Source: Streptomyces sclerotialus
GTDB taxonomy: Bacteria > Actinomycetota > Actinomycetes > Streptomycetales > Streptomycetaceae
DNA length: 64,000 bases
Assembly: GCA_000719105.1 (NCBI GenBank)
Contig: JODX01000010.1
Span: 186,001-250,000 of the forward strand
Direction of reading: 5' to 3'
Shown here piece by piece: positions 8,774-19,818 of the stretch. The notes below the pieces were generated by a model, which saw only the letters and a list, made by a program, of their open reading frames with translations, did no database searches and was not told the origin of the DNA. The stretch's first letter is position 1. The number at the start of each line of letters is the position of its first letter. The translations under genes were made by a program, and so were the position numbers.

Positions 8774-9919
8774 CCACCTCCACCAGGGGAGTTTCGAAGA
8801 CTCCCGCCGTACTCGTCCTGGAGGACGGCCGGATCTTCCGCGGCCGCGCCTACGGGGCCGTGGGGGAGACCTTCGGCGAGGCCGTGTTCTCCACCGGCAT
8901 GACCGGCTACCAGGAGACCCTCACCGACCCGTCGTACCGCCGCCAGGTCGTCGTGATGACCGCCCCGCACGTCGGCAACACCGGTGTCAACGACGAGGAC
9001 CCCGAGAGCAAGCAGATCTGGGTCGCCGGGTACGTCGTCCGTGACCCCGCGCGCGTGCCTTCGAGCTGGCGCCACCGGCGCACCCTCGACGAGGAGCTCG
9101 CCGCCCAGGGCGTCGTCGGCATCTCCGGCATCGACACCCGCGCCCTCACCCGGCACCTGCGCGAGCGCGGCGCCATGCGCGTCGGCATCTTCAGCGGGGA
9201 CGCCGTCCAGGACGACGCCGCGCTGCTGGCACGTGTCCAGGAGGCCCCTCAGATGAAGGGCGCGAGCCTGTACGAGGAGGTCACCACCGAGGAGGCGTAC
9301 GTCGTCCCCGCGGTCGGCGAGAAGAAGTTCACCGTCGCCGCCGTGGACCTCGGCATCAAGGGCATGACCCCGCACCGCATGGCCGAGCGCGGCATAGAGG
9401 TGCACGTGCTGCCCGCCACGGCCACGCTCGACGACATCTACGCGGTGAACCCGGACGGCGTGTTCTTCTCCAACGGCCCGGGTGACCCGGCCACCGCCGA
9501 CCACCCCGTCGCCCTGATGCAGGGCGTCCTGGAGCGCGGCACCCCGCTGTTCGGTATCTGCTTCGGCAACCAGCTCCTCGGGCGCGCCCTCGGCTTCGGC
9601 ACCTACAAGCTGAAGTACGGCCACCGTGGCATCAACCAGCCGGTGCAGGACCGTACGACCGGCAAGGTCGAGGTCACCGCGCACAACCACGGCTTCGCCG
9701 TCGACGCCCCGCTCGACAAGGTCTCCGACACCCCCTTCGGCCGCGCCGAGGTCTCCCACGTCTGCCTGAACGACAACGTGGTGGAGGGCCTCCAGCTTCT
9801 CGACAAGCCGGCCTTCAGCGTCCAGTACCACCCCGAAGCGGCAGCCGGCCCGCACGACGCCGCCTACCTGTTCGACCGCTTCACGTCTTTGATGAGCACA
9901 GTCCTGATGGAGGGCCAGC

Positions 9920-9927
<8 letters not shown>
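8770..9927 (+). CDS. carA: Carbamoyl-phosphate synthase small subunit
   Basis: Glutamine amidotransferase that delivers ammonia to CarB for carbamoyl phosphate, used for both pyrimidines and arginine. The 385-residue protein has the N-terminal CPSase small-chain domain and a class I glutaminase domain with nucleophile Cys 264 in [10 protein letters not shown] and the His-x-Glu pair in [12 protein letters not shown]. The ATG at 8770 overlaps the previous stop; an in-frame upstream extension would run through the preceding gene and is rejected. Its stop lies eight bases inside carB, so the subunits are made in a coupled way. Confidence 0.97.
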
Positions 9928-13228
<3,301 letters not shown>

Positions 13229-13242
13229 CCGGCCGACCACTG

Positions 13243-13271
13243 GAGGGGGACACCGAAACGGTGTCCCCCTC
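13243..13271 (+). terminator. Hairpin between carB and pyrD
   Basis: Perfect 13-bp stem (13243-13255 with 13259-13271) closed by AAA, 14 bases after the carB stop and followed by CTTC rather than a T-run. It lies inside the pyr operon and could act as a partial terminator or as an RNA-processing barrier that sets carB and pyrD-pyrF levels apart. Confidence 0.6.
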
Positions 13272-13302
13272 TTCATGAGGACACCGAGGACACCCCAACC
13301 AC

Positions 13303-14409
13303 ATGTACTCGTTCTTCTTCCGTCTGTTCTTCTCCCGGATGGACCCGGAGGCCGCCCACCACCTGGCCTTCCGCTGGATCCGGCTGGCCGCCCGCATCCC
13401 CGTGCTGCGGGTCTTCGCCGCTGCCGTGCTCGCGCCCCGCCACAAGGAGCTGCGCACCGAGGCGTTCGGGCTGCGCATGCACGGCCCCTTCGGCCTCGCC
13501 GCCGGCTTCGACAAGAACGCGGTCGGCATCGACGGCCTGGCCATGCTCGGCTTCGACCACGTCGAGATCGGCACGGTCACCGGCGAGCCGCAGCCGGGCA
13601 ACCCCAAGAAGCGGCTGTTCCGCCTCGTCCCCGACCGGGCGCTGATCAACCGCATGGGCTTCAACAACGACGGCTCGGCTGCCGTGGCCGCGCGCCTGGG
13701 CGCCCGGAACCCGGTCTTCAGGACCACGGTCGGCGTGAACATCGGCAAAACCAAGATCGTGCCGGAGGCGGAGGCCGTCGCCGACTACGTGAAGTCCGCC
13801 GAGCGGCTCGCCCCGTACGCCGACTACCTGGTCGTCAACGTCTCGTCGCCCAACACGCCAGGCCTGCGCAACCTCCAGGCCGTGGATCACCTGCGGCCCC
13901 TGCTCACGGCCGTCCGCGAGGCCGCCGACCGCACGGTGACCCGCCGCCGCGTACCGCTCCTGGTGAAGATCGCGCCCGACCTTGCCGACGAGGACGTCGA
14001 CGCGGTCGCCGACCTGGCCGTCGAGCTGGGCCTGGACGGCATCATCGCCACGAACACCACCATCGCGCGCGAGGGACTCGGTCTGACCTCCGACCCGGCC
14101 GTGATCCAGGAGACCGGCGGCCTGTCCGGCGCCCCGCTGAAGGCACGCTCCCTGGAGGTGCTGCGCCGCCTCTACGCGCGCGTGGGCGACCGGATCACCC
14201 TCGTCGGCGTCGGCGGCATCGAGACCGCCGAGGACGCCTGGCAGCGCATCCTGGCCGGCGCGACCCTGGTCCAGGGGTACAGCGCCTTCATCTACGAGGG
14301 CCCCTTCTGGGCCCGCGCGATCCACAAGGGGCTCGCCGCACGCCTGCGGACCAGCCCGTACGACACCCTCGCCGACGCCGTCGGCGCAGACGTGAGGACG
14401 GCGGCATGA
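13303..14409 (+). CDS. pyrD: Dihydroorotate dehydrogenase (quinone), class 2
   Basis: Oxidises dihydroorotate to orotate and passes electrons to the membrane quinone pool through FMN. The 368-residue protein has the amphipathic N-terminal segment of class 2 enzymes ([22 protein letters not shown]), then [27 protein letters not shown], and [14 protein letters not shown] with the catalytic serine of class 2. It is therefore membrane-associated. The stop overlaps the pyrF ATG (ATGA). Confidence 0.97.
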   Translation: MYSFFFRLFFSRMDPEAAHHLAFRWIRLAARIPVLRVFAAAVLAPRHKELRTEAFGLRMHGPFGLAAGFDKNAVGIDGLAMLGFDHVEIGTVTGEPQPGNPKKRLFRLVPDRALINRMGFNNDGSAAVAARLGARNPVFRTTVGVNIGKTKIVPEAEAVADYVKSAERLAPYADYLVVNVSSPNTPGLRNLQAVDHLRPLLTAVREAADRTVTRRRVPLLVKIAPDLADEDVDAVADLAVELGLDGIIATNTTIAREGLGLTSDPAVIQETGGLSGAPLKARSLEVLRRLYARVGDRITLVGVGGIETAEDAWQRILAGATLVQGYSAFIYEGPFWARAIHKGLAARLRTSPYDTLADAVGADVRTAA

Positions 14410-15260
14410 CCGGCACCACCGCACTGGAACCCTTCGGCGCCCGCCTGCGCCGCGCCATGGACGAGCGCGGCCCCCTGTGCGTCGGCATCGACCCGCACGC
14501 CTCCCTGCTCGCCGACTGGGGCCTCAACGACGACGTGGCGGGCCTGGAGCGGTTCAGCCGCACCGTCGTCGAGGCGCTGGCCGACCGGGTGGCCGTCCTG
14601 AAGCCGCAGAGCGCGTTCTTCGAACGCTTCGGCTCGCGCGGCGTCGCCGTACTGGAGAAGTCCGTCGAGGAGGCCCGGGCCGCCGGTGCCCTCGTCCTCA
14701 TGGACGCCAAGCGCGGCGACATCGGCTCGACCATGGCCGCGTACGCGGAGACCTACCTGCGCAAGGACGCGCCGCTGTTCTCCGACGCCCTGACCGTGTC
14801 GCCCTTCCTCGGGTACGGCTCGCTGCAGCCGGCCGTGGAGCTGGCGCGCGAGAACGGGGCCGGGCTGTTCGTCCTGGCGCTGACCTCGAACCCCGAGGGG
14901 CGCGAGGTGCAGCACGCCGTGCGCCTGGACGGGCGGACCGTCGGGGCGACGATGCTGGCCCACCTCGCGGCCGACAACGCGGGTGCCGAGCCCATGGGCT
15001 CCTTCGGCGCGGTCGTCGGGGCGACGCTGGGCGACCTCTCCTCGTACGACCTGGAGATCAACGGGCCGCTGCTGGCACCCGGGATCGGCGCCCAGGGGGC
15101 CACCCCGGCGGATCTGCCCGGCGTGTTCGGCGCGGCCGTGCGGAACGTGGTGCCGAACGTCAGCCGGGGTGTTCTTCGTCACGGACCGGACGCCGCCGCG
15201 CTGCGCGCGTCCGCGGATCGCTTCGCGACGGAGATCGCCTCCGCGGTGGCCTCCGGCTGA
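14406..15260 (+). CDS. pyrF: Orotidine 5'-phosphate decarboxylase (type 2)
   Basis: Last step of UMP synthesis. The 284-residue protein belongs to the longer type 2 family found in actinobacteria, with [11 protein letters not shown] at ~26-36 and the catalytic [13 protein letters not shown] motif near 99-111. The ATG at 14406 overlaps the pyrD stop. pyrE (orotate phosphoribosyltransferase) is not in this operon and must be elsewhere on the chromosome, as is usual in Streptomyces. Confidence 0.97.
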   Translation: MTGTTALEPFGARLRRAMDERGPLCVGIDPHASLLADWGLNDDVAGLERFSRTVVEALADRVAVLKPQSAFFERFGSRGVAVLEKSVEEARAAGALVLMDAKRGDIGSTMAAYAETYLRKDAPLFSDALTVSPFLGYGSLQPAVELARENGAGLFVLALTSNPEGREVQHAVRLDGRTVGATMLAHLAADNAGAEPMGSFGAVVGATLGDLSSYDLEINGPLLAPGIGAQGATPADLPGVFGAAVRNVVPNVSRGVLRHGPDAAALRASADRFATEIASAVASG

Positions 15261-15625
15261 GAATTCCCGGAACGGCCCGTGACCCTTTGAGACCACTTCG
15301 AAACCTTCTGAGGGTTTGGGCCGGAGCCACGGTCCAAACCTCCGATGAGTGCGGTCTCGGACGTGCCGCGTCTGAATACACCCTCAAATCAGGGTCGTTA
15401 TGCCGGTTATGTCCGACTCCATGGAGGCTGACCAGGACTTTTCCGCTGTTCTCGCTGACTCTGGCGGACTTGGCCGCTAGTCTCCGACGAGTGGGGGCAC
15501 CTCCCACGTCCCTCAGACAGTGGGGGACAACGGGCGAGCGTGTTGCTCGTGGCTCCCCAGGTGTGGGGCGACTAGGTTCCTCACCGGTCCGTATCCGACA
15601 GTTCGACATCCGAGGTGACGTAGGC
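15261..15625. other. 365-base gap between pyrF and sIHF: hairpin, repeat and likely promoter
   Basis: No gene seen. A hairpin at 15313-15340 (10-bp arms GGTTTGGGCC / GGTCCAAACC, one G-U pair) may end the pyr operon. A repeat of the GTGGGGG...CCCAC type lies at 15491-15525. Between them the sequence is richer in T (TTTTCCGCTG, TAGTCT near 15477-15482), fitting a promoter for the sIHF gene, which is highly expressed in Streptomyces. Confidence 0.5.
15491..15525 (+). repeat. Short GTGGGGG/CCCAC inverted-repeat element
   Basis: GTGGGGGCACCTCCCAC (15491-15507) is followed by GTCCCTCAGACA and a second GTGGGGG, so the middle CCCAC can pair with either flank. Elements of this build are scattered through Streptomyces intergenic DNA, as far as I recall. 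A different short repeat of the same general kind lies inside the acyl-CoA dehydrogenase gene at 58669-58707. Confidence 0.5.
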
Positions 15626-15949
15626 GTGGCTCTTCCGCCCCTTACCCCCGAACAGCGCGCAGCCGCGCTCGAAAAGGCCGCCGCGGCTCGCCGGGAGCGG
15701 GCCGAGGTCAAGAATCGACTGAAGCACTCCGGCGCCTCCCTCCACGAGGTCATCAAGCAGGGCCAGGAGAACGACGTCATCGGCAAGATGAAGGTCTCCG
15801 CCCTCCTCGAGTCCCTGCCGGGCGTGGGCAAGGTCCGCGCCAAGCAGATCATGGAGCGACTCGGAATCTCCGAAAGCCGCCGTGTGCGAGGCCTCGGTTC
15901 CAACCAGATCGCCTCCCTGGAGCGCGAGTTCGGCAGCACGGGCTCCTGA
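15626..15949 (+). CDS. ihf: Actinobacterial integration host factor sIHF (MihF family)
   Basis: Nucleoid-associated protein that binds DNA without sequence preference, affects topology, and in Streptomyces is needed for proper sporulation and antibiotic production. 107 residues, the length of the S. coelicolor protein. It has an extended N-terminal helix ([19 protein letters not shown]) followed by a helix-two-turn-helix DNA-binding domain with [20 protein letters not shown]. It is unrelated to E. coli IHF. The GTG at 15626 gives the conserved [10 protein letters not shown] start. It lies just before gmk. Confidence 0.95.
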   Translation: MALPPLTPEQRAAALEKAAAARRERAEVKNRLKHSGASLHEVIKQGQENDVIGKMKVSALLESLPGVGKVRAKQIMERLGISESRRVRGLGSNQIASLEREFGSTGS

Positions 15950-15974
15950 GTCCCGGGCACTCCGGGATTGCTGG

Positions 15975-15980
15975 AATAAT
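15975..15980 (+). promoter_or_regulatory. Promoter -10 (AATAAT), predicted leaderless gmk transcript
   Basis: AATAAT ends six bases before the gmk ATG at 15987, so initiation seven bases after the hexamer would begin on the start codon. No ribosome-binding sequence is visible in front of the ATG. Confidence 0.45.
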
Positions 15981-15986
15981 CGCTGC

Positions 15987-16544
15987 ATGAGCGAACGTCC
16001 GCGGCTGACCGTGCTCTCCGGCCCCTCGGGGGTCGGCAAGAGCACGGTCGTCGCCCATATGCGCAAGGAACACCCCGAGGTCTGGCTCTCGGTGTCGGCG
16101 ACGACCCGCAAGCCGCGCCCCGGCGAGCAGCACGGCGTCCACTATTTCTTCGTCACCGACGACGAGATGGACAAGCTGATCGCCAACGGCGAGCTGCTCG
16201 AGTGGGCCGAGTTCGCCGGCAACCGCTACGGGACACCCCGTGGCGCCGTCCTCGAACGGCTGGAGGCGGGCGAGCCCGTGCTCCTGGAGATCGATCTCCA
16301 GGGCGCGCGGCAGGTCCGTGAGTCCATGCCCGAGGCTCAGCTGGTGTTCCTGGCTCCGCCCTCCTGGGAGGAGCTCGTGCGCAGGCTGACCGGACGCGGC
16401 ACCGAGCCGCCCGAGGTCATCGAGCGCCGTCTGCAGGCGGCCAAGATCGAGCTCGCGGCCGAGCCGGAGTTCGACACCACCCTGGTCAACACCTCCGTCG
16501 AGGACGTAGCGCGTGAGCTGCTAGCCTTGATGGACGTTGTGTGA
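15987..16544 (+). CDS. gmk: Guanylate kinase
   Basis: Phosphorylates GMP to GDP with ATP; also feeds (p)ppGpp synthesis. 185 residues with P-loop GPSGVGKST at ~10-18, the GMP-binding [12 protein letters not shown] and [12 protein letters not shown] stretches, and [15 protein letters not shown]. The ATG at 15987 gives [15 protein letters not shown]; an upstream in-frame extension runs antisense-free but overlaps sIHF and lacks family similarity. Followed by rpoZ after 71 bases, the common gmk-rpoZ-coaBC order. Confidence 0.97.
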   Translation: MSERPRLTVLSGPSGVGKSTVVAHMRKEHPEVWLSVSATTRKPRPGEQHGVHYFFVTDDEMDKLIANGELLEWAEFAGNRYGTPRGAVLERLEAGEPVLLEIDLQGARQVRESMPEAQLVFLAPPSWEELVRRLTGRGTEPPEVIERRLQAAKIELAAEPEFDTTLVNTSVEDVARELLALMDVV

Positions 16545-16615
16545 TCGTGACGGACGTTGTCCTGATCGCACCGATCGCACAGACCGAATCTTTCCCATCC
16601 ATCGGAAGGTAGAGC

Positions 16616-16888
16616 GTGTCCTCTTCCATCTCCGCGCCCGAGGGCATCATCAACCCGCCGATCGACGAGCTCCTCGAGGCCACCGACTCGAAGTACAGCC
16701 TCGTGATCTACGCGGCCAAGCGTGCCCGCCAGATCAACGCGTACTACTCGCAGCTCGGCGAGGGTCTGCTCGAGTACGTCGGTCCGCTCGTGGACACCCA
16801 TGTGCACGAGAAGCCGCTCTCGATCGCCCTGCGGGAGATCAACGCGGGTCTGCTGACCTCCGAGGCCATCGAGGGCCCGGGTCAGTAA
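16616..16888 (+). CDS. rpoZ: RNA polymerase omega subunit
   Basis: Small subunit that helps fold and recruit the beta-prime subunit. 90 residues, the Streptomyces length, with the conserved core [32 protein letters not shown] start at 16616 with GGAAGG upstream (acatcggaaggtagagc region). A perfect 18-bp hairpin follows 13 bases after the stop, separating it from coaBC. Confidence 0.96.
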   Translation: MSSSISAPEGIINPPIDELLEATDSKYSLVIYAAKRARQINAYYSQLGEGLLEYVGPLVDTHVHEKPLSIALREINAGLLTSEAIEGPGQ

Positions 16889-16901
16889 CCACTGGTTCCT
16901 G

Positions 16902-16940
16902 CACCACAGGCCCGGCAGCGCGGCTGCCGGGCCTGTGGTG
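16902..16940 (+). terminator. Strong terminator after rpoZ
   Basis: Perfect 18-bp stem (16902-16919 with 16923-16940) and a GCG loop, 13 bases after the rpoZ stop. It is followed by TGTCATGG, with no T-run, which is common for actinomycete terminators. Confidence 0.85.
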
Positions 16941-16958
16941 TGTCATGGAGTGGTACGT

Positions 16959-17002
16959 CAGCTCTACAACAGCTACACAGCTCTACAGCTCTGCAGCTCT
17001 AC
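16959..17002 (+). repeat. Degenerate CAGCTCTACA tandem repeats upstream of coaBC
   Basis: The unit CAGCTCTAC(A/G) occurs at 16959, 16978 and 16994, with shorter AGCTACA and GCTCTG fragments between, giving about five AGCT(C/A)-centred copies in 44 bases. AGCT is self-complementary, so units can pair with each other. It ends 22 bases before the coaBC start and should lie in its leader or promoter. Confidence 0.6.
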
Positions 17003-17023
17003 GCCGAGAGACGGGGAGGCCCG

Positions 17024-18226
17024 GTGGGCAAGCCGAAGGTCGTTCTGGGGGTCAGCGGTGGCATCGCCGCCTACAAGGCCTGTGAGCTGCTGCGCAGGCT
17101 GACGGAGTCGGGGCACGACGTCCGGGTGGTCCCCACCGCGTCCGCGCTCCATTTCGTCGGCGCAGCGACCTGGTCCGCGCTCTCCGGCCACCCGGTCTCC
17201 ACCGAGGTGTGGTCGGACGTGCACGAGGTCCCCCACGTCCGCATCGGCCAGCAGGCCGACCTGGTCGTCGTGGCCCCCGCCACCGCCGACATGCTCGCCA
17301 AGGCCGCCCACGGCCTCGCCGACGACCTGCTCACCAACACGCTCCTCACGGCCCGCTGCCCGGTGGTCTTCGCCCCGGCCATGCACACCGAGATGTGGGA
17401 GCACCCCGCCACCCAGGAGAACGTGGCCACGCTCCGCCGCCGCGGCGCCGTCGTCATCGAGCCCGCCGTCGGGCGGCTCACCGGCGCCGACAGCGGCAAG
17501 GGACGGCTGCCCGACCCGACGGAGATCTTCGAGGTCTGCCGCCGGGTGCTCGCGCGCGGGGCCACCGAGCCCGACCTGGCGGGCCGCCACGTGGTCGTCA
17601 GCGCCGGCGGCACCCGCGAGCCCCTCGACCCCGTCCGCTTCCTCGGCAACCGCTCCAGCGGCAAGCAGGGGTACGCGCTCGCCCGCACCGCCGCCGCCCG
17701 GGGCGCCCGGGTGACGCTGATCGCCGCGAACACCGGGCTGCCGGACCCGGCCGGTGTGGACGTCGTCCCCGTCGGCACCGCGGTGCAGCTCCGCGAGGCG
17801 GTCGTGAAGGCGGCCGCCGACGCGGACGCGGTCGTGATGGCGGCGGCGGTGGCGGACTTCCGCCCGGAGACGTACGCCACCGGCAAGATCAAGAAAAGGG
17901 ACGGCCAGGACCCCGACCCGATCGTCCTGGTACGCAATCCGGACGTCCTCGCGGAGATCTCGGCCGCCCGCCCCCGCCCCGGCCAGGTGATCGTCGGCTT
18001 CGCGGCCGAGACGGACGACGTGCTGGCCAACGGCCGGACGAAGCTCCGTCGCAAGGGCTGCGACCTCCTCGTGGTCAACGAGGTGGGGGAGCGCAAGACA
18101 TTCGGCTCGGAGCAGAACGAGGCCGTGGTGTTCGGCGCGGACGGAAGTGAGACCTCCGTGCCGTTCGGACCCAAGGAAGCGCTGGCCGAGACCGTATGGG
18201 ACCTGGTGGCGGAGCGCCTCGGCTGA
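17024..18226 (+). CDS. coaBC: Bifunctional phosphopantothenoylcysteine decarboxylase / phosphopantothenate-cysteine ligase
   Basis: Two successive steps of coenzyme A synthesis: ligation of cysteine to 4'-phosphopantothenate (CoaB, C-terminal half) and FMN-dependent decarboxylation (CoaC, N-terminal half). 400 residues: flavoprotein domain about 1-180 with GVSGGIAAYKACELLRRL and the catalytic FAPAMHTEMWEHP stretch, CoaB domain about 185-400 with VVSAGGTREPLDPVRFLGNRSSG and AAAVADFRPE. The GTG at 17024, preceded by GGGGAGG, gives VGKPKVVLGVSGG and is chosen over upstream in-frame starts that lie within the terminator and repeat region. Confidence 0.95.
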   Translation: MGKPKVVLGVSGGIAAYKACELLRRLTESGHDVRVVPTASALHFVGAATWSALSGHPVSTEVWSDVHEVPHVRIGQQADLVVVAPATADMLAKAAHGLADDLLTNTLLTARCPVVFAPAMHTEMWEHPATQENVATLRRRGAVVIEPAVGRLTGADSGKGRLPDPTEIFEVCRRVLARGATEPDLAGRHVVVSAGGTREPLDPVRFLGNRSSGKQGYALARTAAARGARVTLIAANTGLPDPAGVDVVPVGTAVQLREAVVKAAADADAVVMAAAVADFRPETYATGKIKKRDGQDPDPIVLVRNPDVLAEISAARPRPGQVIVGFAAETDDVLANGRTKLRRKGCDLLVVNEVGERKTFGSEQNEAVVFGADGSETSVPFGPKEALAETVWDLVAERLG

Positions 18227-18476
18227 CCGCTCCGCCCGCTCCACGGGCCCCACCGATCCCGTGCCCCGGGGCGCGCCGAGTCTGGCGAACCTCGATAGGC
18301 CCGGTGCAGAATGCGGGCCGGGTACGGGTGCCGCAGGTCACAGCGCTTCCGAGAGGCGAGACAGGTGGGCCCGTGGCCGAGCATGACCGATAAACTGTTC
18401 TCGGACGACGCCGGGCGCAGCCCCCGTCCCGTCCGCCAATGATCAGCCAGCAGCCGCTGCAACCACAGGGAGCGTT

Positions 18477-19685
18477 GTGTCCCGTCGCCTGTTCACCTCG
18501 GAGTCCGTGACCGAGGGTCACCCCGACAAGATCGCTGACCAGATCAGCGATGCCATTCTCGACGCGCTGCTGCGCGAGGACCCGTCGTCCCGCGTCGCCG
18601 TCGAGACCCTGATCACCACCGGCCTGGTGCACGTGGCCGGCGAGGTCACGACCAAGGCGTACGCGCCGATCCCCCAGCTCGTCCGTGACAAGATCCTGGA
18701 GATCGGCTACGACTCGTCGAAGAAGGGCTTCGACGGCGCTTCCTGCGGTGTGTCGGTGTCGATCGGCTCGCAGTCCCCGGACATCGCTCAGGGTGTCGAC
18801 ACGGCGTACGAGAACCGTGTGGAGGGCGACGAGGACGAGCTGGACAGGCAGGGCGCGGGCGACCAGGGCCTGATGTTCGGCTACGCGACGGACGAGACCC
18901 CGACGCTGATGCCGCTGCCGGTCTTCCTCGCGCACCGTCTGTCCAAGCGCCTCTCCGACGTCCGCAAGAACGGGACCATCCCCTATCTGCGCCCGGACGG
19001 CAAGACGCAGGTCACCATCGAGTACGACGGCGACAAGGCGGTCCGTCTGGACACGGTCGTCGTCTCCTCGCAGCACGCGTCCGACATCGACCTGGACTCC
19101 CTGCTCGCCCCCGACATCCGCGAGTTCGTGGTCGAGCCGGAGCTGAAGGCGCTCCTGGACGACGGCATCAAGCTGGACACCGAGGACTACCGCCTGCTGG
19201 TCAACCCCACCGGCCGCTTCGAGATCGGCGGCCCGATGGGTGACGCCGGCCTCACCGGCCGCAAGATCATCATCGACACCTACGGCGGCATGGCCCGCCA
19301 CGGCGGCGGCGCCTTCTCCGGCAAGGACCCGTCCAAGGTCGACCGCTCGGCGGCGTACGCGATGCGCTGGGTCGCCAAGAACGTCGTCGCGGCGGGCCTC
19401 GCCTCCCGCTGCGAGGTCCAGGTCGCCTACGCCATCGGCAAGGCCGAGCCGGTCGGTCTCTTCGTCGAGACCTTCGGCACCGCCAAGGTCGACGCCGAGA
19501 AGATCGAGAACGCGATCACCGAGGTCTTCGACCTCCGCCCGGCCGCCATCATCCGCGACCTGGACCTGCTCCGCCCGATCTACGCCCAGACCGCGGCGTA
19601 CGGCCACTTCGGCCGCGAGCTCCCCGACTTCACCTGGGAGCGCACGGACCGGGTGGAGGCGCTGCGGAAGGCCGTGGGTCTGTAA
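18477..19685 (+). CDS. metK: S-adenosylmethionine synthetase
   Basis: Makes S-adenosylmethionine from ATP and methionine; overproduction raises antibiotic yield in several Streptomyces. 402 residues with [19 protein letters not shown] at the N-terminus, the [15 protein letters not shown] motif, and the glycine-rich [19 protein letters not shown] loop. GTG start ([17 protein letters not shown]). CACAGGGAG-type ribosome site lies just upstream. A possible -10, TAAACT, is at 18391-18396. I saw no SAM-riboswitch signature in the 250-base leader. A hairpin follows at 19710. Confidence 0.97.
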   Translation: MSRRLFTSESVTEGHPDKIADQISDAILDALLREDPSSRVAVETLITTGLVHVAGEVTTKAYAPIPQLVRDKILEIGYDSSKKGFDGASCGVSVSIGSQSPDIAQGVDTAYENRVEGDEDELDRQGAGDQGLMFGYATDETPTLMPLPVFLAHRLSKRLSDVRKNGTIPYLRPDGKTQVTIEYDGDKAVRLDTVVVSSQHASDIDLDSLLAPDIREFVVEPELKALLDDGIKLDTEDYRLLVNPTGRFEIGGPMGDAGLTGRKIIIDTYGGMARHGGGAFSGKDPSKVDRSAAYAMRWVAKNVVAAGLASRCEVQVAYAIGKAEPVGLFVETFGTAKVDAEKIENAITEVFDLRPAAIIRDLDLLRPIYAQTAAYGHFGRELPDFTWERTDRVEALRKAVGL

Positions 19686-19709
19686 CGGTCCCGCCGTATC
19701 GCTTCACGG

Positions 19710-19741
19710 GCCCGGCTTCCCGCCTCGCGGGGAAGCCGGGC
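19710..19741 (+). terminator. Terminator after metK
   Basis: 12-bp perfect stem GCCCGGCTTCCC / GGGAAGCCGGGC (19710-19721 with 19730-19741) and an 8-base loop, 24 bases after the metK stop. Confidence 0.75.
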
Positions 19742-19818
19742 TCCGTCATGTCCGCCGGGTTCCGCGCATGCCGTCCGGGCGGGCGGCGCTGTCAGTGCGG
19801 TTTGGTAAGAATGCATGC

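Noticed and set aside
18227..18476. Possible SAM riboswitch in the metK leader
   Set aside because: I found none of the conserved S-box or SAM-II/IV core elements in the 250 bases.
18075..19607. Minus-strand frame opposite metK
   Set aside because: Arg/Gly/Asp/Val-rich shadow text without motifs, while metK on the plus strand is full length with all motifs.
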